From positions 12,113,501 through 12,177,500 of the forward strand of contig CM048843.1 in the NCBI GenBank assembly GCA_026545765.1: 64,000 nt of DNA. The letters are read 5' to 3'. Below are positions 55,095 to 64,000 of this stretch, piece after piece. The notes beneath the pieces were generated by a model that saw only the letters and a list, made by a program, of their open reading frames with translations, searched no databases and had not been told where the DNA came from. Each line of letters starts with the position of its first letter. Position 1 is the first letter of the stretch. The stretch is from Plantago major (taxonomy: Eukaryota > Streptophyta > Magnoliopsida > Lamiales > Plantaginaceae). Made by a program: the position numbers and the translations under genes.

Positions 55095-55306
55095 AGTTTC
55101 CTATCAGCTTCGTTTTTAATTGCAGCCGTGAGGTATTCCTCAATCATGGCACCACCCCAAATCATCCTGTGATTTGAAGTCCAATGATCAGGATTAAAGT
55201 CTCCTACCAACCGATTGTTTACAACTACCAACTCTGGTGCTTGATTTTCAGCAGTACCAGTGGTAGTAGATTGGGATTTCTGGGTAGAAGCACATTTTGG
55301 AGCCAT
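55095..55306 (-). pseudogene. ORF3 5' end, element E (cut by element B)
   Basis: The minus-strand ATG at 55306 starts MAPKCASTQKSQ; the frame continues through NRLVGDFNPDHW and GGAMIEEYLTAAIKNEADRK and ends at the LTR of B at 55095. The continuation (DMLEKAQIKG) is on the other side of B, at about 35624. This short frame is undamaged up to the insertion. Confidence 0.85.
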
Positions 55307-55486
55307 CTCTTTATATAGTGTAAGTTTTCGAAAGTCTGAAAGAGATTAGGGTGAAAGATTAGTGATTCTTTGCAGAAAAACTAATTGAGGAACAGAGATT
55401 TGCAGAGAAGTTGAAGAAATGTTTTTGCTATTCTTGTGCAAGTCTGAATGTTGGATTAGGCAAAAGTGAATTCTTTTGCCAAAATC

Positions 55487-55498
55487 ATATATATATAG
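55487..55498 (-). promoter_or_regulatory. TATA box of the internal ORF3 promoter, element E
   Basis: The minus strand reads ctatatatatat about 185 bases before the ATG at 55306, in the same conserved block as the other copies. Confidence 0.58.
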
Positions 55499-55920
55499 CA
55501 ATGTAATCTCAACAGACATATACATACAAATTGATTTTGTATGTACGTATCTGTGTTTTTTGCAGTAAGGTGTGGGTAAAAGTTTGTTTGATATTAAATG
55601 CTTAGTGGGCCACGTCTGAGTTTTTACAGTCCACTATTTTACAGAGAAATGATCTCGTCTGTTAAGATCAAACGCCCATTTCATCAAGGGTCAATATTGC
55701 TTCTTTAGCAATGATCACAATCAGCAATTGTAATTGTGCCTAATTAATGAATTTTGGCGATTTGCTATCTGAATCACATTTCTGTGTGACTTAGAACACT
55801 GTTTGCATCTGAGTCTATCTCACACTTAGTATTTGTCCAAGTTTTACACAAAGATAGAAATAATACAAATTTCAAGAGAGTAGTTGACTCCAGATAGTTG
55901 TATTATTCTCTTTTGTGTTC
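55499..55920 (-). other. Spacer upstream of ORF3, element E
   Basis: Conserved non-coding block; no gene seen. Confidence 0.45.
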
Positions 55921-56115
55921 CCCCTCACTGAGTGATCTAGATATCTGAGTGCCTGTCTCATAAATCTTCAAATAGCCATTTTACCCTTTAGCATTTGGTT
56001 TCTGGATACCCGTTCCAGATTCCTCTTTTCTGGATACCCGTTCCAGATACCTTATTTTCTGGATACCCGTTCCAGATTCCTCTTTTCCCTCCTTTGATAT
56101 CTTCTTCAGATATCT
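55921..56115 (-). other. Stem-loop array and purine-rich tract between pol and ORF3, element E
   Basis: Three near-identical units (about 56009-56028, 56030-56050 and 56060-56079), each with loop TACCCGT (ACGGGTA on the minus strand) between TCTGGA and TCCAGA, plus a weaker unit at about 55940-55962. The purine tract reads gttccccctcac in this orientation (near 55917). Confidence 0.66.
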
Positions 56116-56123
56116 GAACATTT

Positions 56124-59100
56124 TCAGTTCTTTGGTAGCTACATTAGTTCAATACTATGTCTTAAGGCTAAGAATCTACTTTCTTATAGTGGCTTAGTGA
56201 AGATATCTGCAAGTTGGTCTTTAGTGCCAATCTTGAGTATCTCTATATTGCCTTTTTCAACATGGTCTCTAATGAAGTGGTGTCTAACATCAATGTGCTT
56301 TGTTCTTGCATGGAACTTAGGATTCTGAGTTATGGCAATAGCACTTGTGTTGTCACATAAAATAGGAGTTTTCTCTTCATTGAGTCCATAGTCTCTGAGT
56401 TGTTGTTGTATCCACAATATTTGTGAAGCACAACACCCAAAGAATATATTCACCTCATGTGGCGGATGGCAATTGAGTTTTGTTTCTTTTTGAACCAGAT
56501 ATTAATCGGCACCAAGAAATTGACAAGTTCTGAGGTGCTTTTCTATCAAGCAATGATCCAAAGATAGTCGACATCGTAAAAGCCGACTAAACTCAATCCA
56601 CTGTCTTTTGGATACCACAATCCAACTTCTACAGTACACTTTACATACCTTAATATTTTCATAGCAATGTAGTAGTGTGATTGCATTGGATTTGTCTGAA
56701 ATCTAGCACACACTCCTACTGCATATTGAATATCAGGTCTACTTGCAGTGACGTACAGTAGAGACCCAATCAATTTTCTATACTTGTGTTCTTCAATACC
56801 CTTGTCAGATTCAGTATAGGTCACTTTGGTTTCAATGCTCATAGGTATCTTAGCATTCTTTTCAGAAGGCTTTAGATTAAACTTGTTGAGCATGTACTTT
56901 GCATACTTTGTTTGACTAATGAATATTCCATCATTGAGTTGCTTGACTTGCAGCCCTAGGAAATAATTCAATTCTCCCATCATGCTCATTTCAAATTTAC
57001 TTTTCATGAGCTCAGTAAAGTCTTCACAAAGTTGCTTGTCTTTAGATCCAAATATAATGTCATCAACGTATACTTGAACTAAAAGTAGTTTGCCATCATG
57101 GTTCAATGTAAAGAGTGTTTTATCAACATCTCCTTTCTTGAAGCCACTTTCTAGTAGGTATCTGGCCAATGTATCATACCATGCTCTTGGAGCTTGTTTC
57201 ATCCCATACAGAGCTTTCTAAAGCTTATAGACCATCCTACTTTCTGAGGAAACTTCAAAGCCTGGTGGTTGCTCAACATAGACTTCCTCAGCAAGTTCAC
57301 CATTTAGGAATGCACTCTTGACATCCATTTGATAAACTGTGAAGTCATTATGAGCTGCAAAGGCTAGAAAGAGTCCTATTGCATCCAATCTTGCAACTGG
57401 TGCATAAGATTCATCAAAATCTAGTCCTTCAGTCTGGGTGAATCCCTTGGCAACCAACCTTGCTTTGTTTCTGGTTATTTCACCAGACTCATTCATTTTA
57501 TTTCTGAAAACCCACTTGGTTCCAATTACAGATATTTCGTCGACAAATGGAACCAGTTTCCAGACTTTGTTTCTCTCAAATTGATCCAACTTTTCTTGCA
57601 TTGCAGAGATCCAATCTTGATCCTTCAGTGCTTCTTCTATAGTTTTAGGTTCAATATTTGAGATGAAACATCCATAAAGAGAGTCAGCAATTGCTCTCCT
57701 AGTTCTAACTCCTTGGTCTAAAGGACCGATCACATCCTTGGCAGGATGATTTCTTATCCATTTCATAATGGATTTTGAACTAGTAGGATCAATATCATTT
57801 TGATCTGAATGTGAATCAATATGATCTTGATAGGATACTTGTGCAGTGTCTGAGATATCTGACACATGGGAGATACCATGGATATCTGACACTTTTTTAG
57901 TGTTAGAGATATCTGGAATTTGATTTTCAGCAATCTCATTCTCAGAAACCTCTTCATGATGAATGTTCTCAATAACCTGTTCCATTTCTGGAATTCTCAT
58001 AGGAAATTCTTCATCATGTCTTAGAGTCATCTGGTTGTTACTAAGCAATGGTTACTTTTCATCGTCAGATTCATCCTCTAAGTGAATGATAGAATTGTTT
58101 CCTTTTGAGGATTCTTTTTTCAGAATCTTCAATCATCAGTTTTTTGAACCTATCTGAGAATTCTTCATTCAAGGGTACTTTCTTGTTTCCTTCGTAGAAG
58201 ACTACATGAACAGATTCTTCAATCTTTTGCGTTCTTTTGTTGTAGATTCTATAGGCTTTGCTATTCAGAGAATAACCAAGAAATACTCCTTCATCTGCTT
58301 TTGGTTGAAATGTTCTCAAGTATTCTTTTCCATTGTTAAGAACAAAACATCTGCAACCAAACACCCTTAGATGTTTGATACTAGGGGGTCTACCAATCAA
58401 AAGCTCATAAGGAGTTTTGTCATCGTGTTTGTTAATCAAACATCTATTTTGATTGTAGCAGGATGAGTTTACAGCTTCAACCCAATAGATTTCACTTATT
58501 TCAGTGTCAGCGAGCATTGTTCTTGCCGCTTCTTTTAGGGTCCTATTCTTCCTTTCAGCAACACCATTTTGTTGTGGTGTTCTTACGGAAGATAGTTTAT
58601 GTTGTATACCTTTGCAGGTACAAAACTCTTTTATGTACTGGTTCACAAACTCAGTACCATGGTCTGTTCTGATTATAGATACCTTGTCATTTTTCATGAT
58701 TTTGAGCTTATTCAGCAAGTTGGGCATCTCAACCCTTGCATCAGATTTTTGTTTGAGAAAAACAACCCAAGTGAATCTTGAGTAATCATCAACAACAACC
58801 AGACCATACTTCTTTCCTCCATAACTAGTTACAGAGGACTCAAAAAGATCCATATGTAACATTTGCAGTGGCCTTTCACTGAAATGTCTAGTTTTAGACA
58901 TGAAAGATGATTTGGATTGTTTTCCCATTTGGCAAGCTGAGCATATACCATCTTTTCTATATGCCATTTTGGGTAAACCAACCACCAACTCTTTCTTGGC
59001 TAACTTGTTTAGAGTTTTGAAATTCAAGTGACTCATTCTTTTATGTCATAGCCAATTTTCTCCAGTGTGGCCAGATTGACTCACCATGAGACATTCTTCA

Positions 59101-59495
59101 GTTGTGGCGGATGCCCAATCAGCAACATAAAGATTTCCTTTTCGCCTAACAACCAAGACTGTCTGCTTTGACTCATTGTCAATCACTTTGCATAGTTTTG
59201 ACTTGATCTTGACAGTGTACCCTTTGTCTACTAGTTGACTCATGCTTAGGAGATTATATTTCAATCCCTTTACATGTAGTACTTCAGAGATTGTAAGGGC
59301 TCCAAACTTCAGATTGCCAAATCCTATGGTTGGATTTTCATCTCCTCCAGCAAACCTGATAATTGGTCCATCATTGCATTTTCTATAGTTAATCAGATTT
59401 GCTTTGTCTCCTGTCATGTGCTTCCCACATCCACTATCAAAATGCCACTTTGGATTAGTCTTTAGAGTGTTCTGCACAAAACAGGAAACGGGAGA
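56124..59495 (-). pseudogene. pol: pol, element E
   Basis: Reading on the minus strand: protease WHFDSGCGKHMTGD (frame 59477-59046), TGA at about 59047 in place of the Trp of WHKRM, then frame 59036-58071 with CSACQMGKQ and a complete integrase triad (LHMDLF, RTDHGTEF, NGVAERKNR). A frameshift at about 58120 follows. Frame 58048-57218 holds the linker and RT start ([23 protein letters not shown]); a TAG replaces a Gln just after MVYKL. Frame 57202-56546 has YVDDIIFGS. RNase H is broken by an indel cluster around 56460-56570 and ends with FTKPL near 56184; the stop is at 56124-56126. E has the only intact integrase catalytic triad I can follow in the window. Confidence 0.87.
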
Positions 59496-61978
59496 TTAGG
59501 TTCTCATACCAACAATGGAACCATCTGGACTAAAGAGTCTTACAGTAGGAATCCATTTTTGAATGAATTTCTTAGGAACATTCTTTTGTCTAACAGGAAC
59601 ATAAGGAGGAATTCTAGTTAAATGATTAGTATCATTGTTATTAAGAATTATTTTCTTCCTTTATGAGTTCCTTGGTGCTCCATTTAGTGCTTTCAGATAC
59701 ATGTCAGGTTTCTGAGTCTGCTTCTCAGCAAACTTAGCTTTCCTAGCCAGATTTCTTCTAGCCCTGGCATTCAGATTTTCAGTGGCTTGACTCATCTTCC
59801 ACTTCTGATAATTGATGTAAGCAATTCTAGCCTTTAACCATCGTTCTTGCTCTTGTTTATACTCACGAGCAAGTTATTTCCCGATGGCTTTATAGCCAAT
59901 ACCATTCCGAGCACCTGGTGCTATCTGAGTTCTCATCTCAGTAGCTTTGCTAGTCTCTGGGTAGTCTATTTTCTTTCCAGAAAATGTGACACAGGAGAAT
60001 TTGCCAGCTCCTGCAATCATTCCTTTCTAAGAGACATAGCACTGTGGGTGATTACACTTTTCAGTGTTATGTTTCTTTTCAGAAACATTCCCAACAGTTT
60101 TCCTTGGGACTTGTTTTTCCCACAAAGGTTTGGTCGCAACTGACTTTCCTTTGTCAACAACCATAGTTTTCTGACCAATGCTATAGGTTGTTTAGGAACC
60201 ACCTTGCTGAGCACTGAAAAATGTTATTCTTTCATCACTCTTATTCAGAGTGGTAGATCTATTTGTTTGTGCGTCCAGCCCAAGTCCTCCCTTTTCTGAA
60301 GGATCTCTTAAATAAGATTGGAAAGATACTTCCTTCTTTTTGAGTTCCTTATTCTCAGAAAGAAGACCTTCACATTTCTTTTGAAGTTTGGCCAATGCTC
60401 TTTATGTGACTTTTCTGTCTCAGATATCTGAGCTTTGAGAAATGCATTTTCAGCATCTTTTTTCTCAGATATCTTGAATAATTGTGAATTTTCCTTTACA
60501 AGAGAATTCTTTTCTTCTGCAAGGATTTCGGCTCTAGCTCGGACCATTAGAAATTCTCTTTCGTAGAGATCAAGTTCTCTTCTGAGATGTTCCAGATCTT
60601 TGATTCCTTCCTCATCACTTTCATAAGTATAACAAGATGTATGTGTTACCTCATCAGCCATTAGACAAGGCTCAATGTTGGAGATATCTGGAAAGATTTC
60701 TTCAGCCACTCCACACACTTATTTCTTCTCTTGACCAAAGTCAACCACTTCATGAGAGACACCTCTGGAGAAGGCAGTGTGGAATCATCTGAGTCTTCAT
60801 CCTCAGAATCAGACTCAATGTCTAGAGCATCCAGTTGATTTGTATCTTCTTTCTTTCCTCAGTGAGCAGAGCTCTCTGACCTCTCTTGAAGTTTCTTCTA
60901 TCTTTCTTGTCACCTGTCTTTAGCTTATTGAAAACAGGGCAATCTCTTTTAAAATGACCAGGTTTCTGACAATAGAAACATATATCGTTTCCAATTTCTG
61001 CTTCCTCAGTACTAGATGCTTGCTGAGCCGGCTTGTTCAGCGAGCTTGACAGCTGCATATTTTTGTACTGGTGATAATTTGAGCCTAGATGCTTTTTCAG
61101 CTTCTCTTTGGCTTTTCTTCTCTCAATCTCCCGACTGACATATTGCCTCATTTGCTTTACAGCAAGAGCATTCTCCTCAGTCACCTCCTTTCCTTCCTTC
61201 TTTTCAGAAGTTCCTTGAGCAACTAGAGCAATATTCTGCAACTTTTCAGTTGTTTGTTCTCTTTGAGTTGTCTCATAATCAACTGTGGCAAGGTGAGAGA
61301 AAAGTTCCACTGGAGTGATATCTGGCATTCCTTGGTTAAAGTACAAAAACTTTGTATGCTCCCAGTTATATGATTTAGACTTCTCACAATAGTCTTAATC
61401 TTTTCTGGTTGGGTATATCTATTACTTTCACCAAGTGCAGCCATGTCACTCATGAGTGTTGTAAACCGGAAATCTAGTTCTTCAAGAGTCTCTGTGGGAC
61501 CTTGTTTAAAATTTTGGAATTTGATCTTCAAAAATTCGAACTTATTTTCCTTCGTTTTCTCAGTGCCAGCACAGATTTCTTCAATCAGTTGCCAGGCCAC
61601 TTTTCGCCGTTTTTGCACCCCACAGTTTACAATGTATGTGTTCTGGAGTAGAACGTATGATGATATTGCGAGCCTGACCATCCAGTCGATTTCTCTTGGC
61701 ATCTTCCGATGTCCAGAGCTCTCTGGGCTTTGGCTCGTAAATAACTTGACTGGTAGGTCTCCCACTGGTTGACGCATCTGTCTGTGAAGACCCATCACTT
61801 TGTTCTCTGTCTCTACCATTAGAAACCACCATGACCTGCTTTAGTTGTTGAATGACTATGGGGCCATTCTTTATCACGTCGATCATTTCGTCACTGATGG
61901 CTTCTAAGTGGAGCATCATGTTGTTCTTCGATTTCTCTAATTCTCTGGCTTGAGAATTGGGGCGTCACTTAAAGACAT
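59496..61978 (-). pseudogene. gag: gag, element E
   Basis: The minus-strand ATG at 61978 starts MSLSDAPILKPEN. A frameshift near 61930 leads into an open frame to 61581, then 61819-61223 in another frame holds EELDFRFTTLMSDMAALGES. Frame 61346-60822 carries the zinc knuckle CFYCQKPGHFKRDC. The coiled-coil frame begins at 60718 and the basic tail lies near 59750-60140, with stops at about 60721, 60194, 60029, 59876 and 59660. The family TAA is at 59496-59498, in frame with pol. It would encode the nucleocapsid protein. Confidence 0.85.
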
Positions 61979-62082
61979 CCTGCAGCAAACACACTAAACA
62001 AACAAATCAAGTGTAGGTGAAAAGCAGTTAGTGGGCACTTATATGGGATCTAGGTTCAGTACAGAAGGCTTGGGAACCTCCT

Positions 62083-62094
62083 GCTCTGATACCA
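62083..62094 (-). other. Primer-binding site, element E (initiator tRNA-Met)
   Basis: gctctgatacca, the complement of tggtatcagagc, two bases from the LTR. Confidence 0.92.
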
Positions 62095-62096
62095 CT

Positions 62097-63708
62097 TGTT
62101 GGTCCAGATAACGGCAAAGTAAAAGACGGGGGGGGGGGGGTGAATAGTCTTTTTCAAACTTTTGTCGGTAAACACAATTTCTCAGATATCTGTGAAGATA
62201 TCTGATACTTATTTTCAGAGAGCGAAAGACTTTTTGTGATAAGTGCACGTGCTCAGCAAGATAAGTGTAAATACTTAGCAAAGTAAATAAAGCAAGTTAT
62301 AAAATGCAGAAGGTAAATAACACAAGTCTTTATAGTGGTATCTGAAGGTGGTGTAATCCTTCAACTAATCCATTTCGGCTTTTCTTAGACCTAGAATCCA
62401 CTAAGACAGATAATTGAGTTAACCTTACAAATATCTTCTCTCGATTCCTAAGTACACTAGGTTCCCAACCAAGTGTTCCCCCTGAGTTATTCCCCGGCTT
62501 TCTCAGCCAAGTACTTCCTATACTCAGAAACCTTTGAGCTATTCCTTAGTTTCCCAAACTAAGTACTTCCTATGCTCAGTAACCTTGGAGTTATTCCTTA
62601 GTTTCCCAAACTAAGTACTTCCTGTACTCCACGCCGTTTAAGGTGTTGGTTAAGGTAGATTGTCAGGATTTGATAGATTAATAACTTCTACAGTTATGTA
62701 ATACTATCTTCTTGAACAAGAGTCACTTAACACACTTCGCAATGTGTGGTGATATGTTCTTTACTGACCCAAGTCTATGATAAGTGTTCTAGAGAATGAA
62801 TCTCAGATATGAAATCTTAATTCAACTCTTTCACAAATATCAATGCTTGTTAAGGATCAGGACACTTAGAACTTTTGTGCTACTTAGAATCAACAGCTTT
62901 GGTCGCAACAGAAAGCTTGAAGGTAAGTAGTATGCTTGAGAGAGCTTGTGTGAGTATTCAATGCAAGTTCAAGGTGTTGTGTTCAGTGTGTGTTCTCAAG
63001 CATTCTAAGTGTTGACATTTATAGATGAATTCGAGTGTCATTTGAATAGTATCCGTTAGGCTTAAATCAAATTCAAACTATTGATATCTGAGTATAGTAC
63101 TATTCGTGTGTCTTCTTCTTCAGAGACTAACGTTTTTGTTCAGACATATCTGTCCGCGCATTTAATGCACTGTACTATACTTTGTCCTGTAGTGCCAACC
63201 GAACTATGCATGTTTTCTGAAGCTTTGCACGTCCTTTTCCAGAGACTATCACAACTCCAGATACCACTTGTTAAAAATATATTGTTTCCTGGAAACATAA
63301 TCTTTATCCAAGGTATCTGAGTGTAGATATCTGTGAGCATTTTTCCTCGTTCAGAAACCTTGTGTTCTCAGATATCTTTTACAAAACTTTTTTATTGAAA
63401 AACACTTGTTTATTCAAGATATCTGGACATAGGTGTCTGATGACCTTTGTCTTCAGCAATCTTGTGCAGTCTTCAAAACTTCAAAATTTGTTGAACTCTC
63501 CTGCTGGATGCCTTCTTCTTGGTCTTCTACAAGGATATATAAAAATTACATTCAGAGACCTAACATCCTATACAAGATTTGCTAGACTATCATACTTAGT
63601 GATTTTCCTCTTTTACAGTGTTCAAGTGAACCAAGAGTACTAACCACCTTTCTGAGCTAAGATAAGTCATTAGGTTGCTGATCAAAATCTAAACACATAT
63701 TTCTAACA
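62097..63708 (-). repeat. 5' LTR, element E
   Basis: Begins tgttggtccagataacgg and ends atatttctaaca, 1612 bp. The RNA motif array is at 62482-62630 (minus strand), with three intact units. TATA box about 63018-63023. G run about 62128-62140. It is followed by ctttc and D's ORF3. Confidence 0.94.
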
Positions 63709-64000
63709 CTTTCTATCTGCTCTTCCCAGTGGAGTTTCTTCACTGGATGTCCTGGAGTTTTACAATAACTCCACGATTATCTCCAAAGTCCCTGAAGGCA
63801 CTGAGACAGTGTCTATCAAGACCAAAGTCCAAGGACAAGAAATCCATTGACCGAAATGACTTTACGTGTTTGAACTTCAAAATCTTGGAAAGGATTTTGA
63901 AATTGACACCAAGGATGAAGATCTCCTTGAAGGTGTGAAGCAACTATACAGTGATGTGTGTGATCTTGACAAGCCAGACACACCCATCAACTTTAAGCTT
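63709..64000 (+). pseudogene. ORF3 continuation, element D, right of E
   Basis: The sequence resumes with codons matching SALPSGVSSLDVLEFYNNS of copy B, exactly where D's ORF3 stopped at 28279. It reads on through VPEGTETVSIKTKVQGQE; a cluster of small changes at 63845-63870 breaks the frame. Beyond that it aligns again with FELQNLGKDFEIDTKD and the region after it up to the window edge. The rest of exon 1, the introns and the 3' LTR of D should follow outside the window. Confidence 0.85.

Larger units (their letters stand above)
55095..63708 (-). mobile_element. Element E: reverse-oriented Sirevirus-like copia, 5' part
   Basis: Reading from 63708 leftwards: 5' LTR, primer-binding site, gag, pol, stem-loop spacer, ORF3 promoter and the first 212 bases of ORF3, where B inserted. 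It belongs with 28280-35627. Confidence 0.88.

Overview
This window is plant nuclear DNA made almost entirely of retrotransposons nested in one another; I see no ordinary host gene. The evidence is Ty1/copia-type Gag-Pol proteins, primer-binding sites matching the 3' end of plant initiator tRNA-Met, a plant L1-type LINE with a C-terminal RNase H, and short AT-rich GT-AG introns. A flowering plant, probably a eudicot, is likely; I cannot name the species.

One family dominates. It is a large Sirevirus-like Ty1/copia element with LTRs of about 1.61-1.66 kb (TGTTAGG...CCAACA), a long Gag with a coiled-coil extension, Pol (protease, integrase, RT, RNase H), and a large third gene (ORF3) after pol that carries its own TATA box and five small introns. 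The layout is: element 1 (1-13113, + strand, 5' end outside the window), whose 3' LTR sits inside a LINE relic (13114-15717); an unassigned spacer with a strong nested hairpin (15718-16015); an old copia pol relic (16016-17109); and element F, a different copia family (LTR 17110-17844, gag to 19420), interrupted by a deep nest. In the nest, D (+, 19421-28279 and 63709-64000 onward) was entered by E (-, 28280 to about 35627 and 55095-63708). E was entered by B (+, about 35625-55094). B carries a foldback DNA transposon (44534-44897) in its RNase H and a solo LTR of a diverged subfamily (52792-54227) in its 3' LTR. B is itself a tandem remnant: the end of one ORF3 plus an LTR precedes a full gag-pol-ORF3-LTR unit.

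In the intact life cycle the LTR promoter would make genomic RNA; Gag packages it; Pol processes, copies and integrates it; ORF3, of unknown function, seems set up for separate transcription and splicing. Every copy here is damaged by stops and frameshifts, although clusters of tiny indels at CAG/CTG sites look more like sequencing error than decay.

The most unusual signals are: (1) a tandem array of two-stem RNA motifs in the transcribed part of the LTR, whose outer and inner stems covary while an asymmetric internal loop is constant; (2) the ORF3 intron array, in which exon lengths differ between copies only by multiples of three while intron lengths drift freely, and in which exon-intron modules look duplicated; (3) an array of stem-loops with a near-constant 7-nt loop between pol and ORF3; (4) an in-frame TAA between gag and pol in all four copies.
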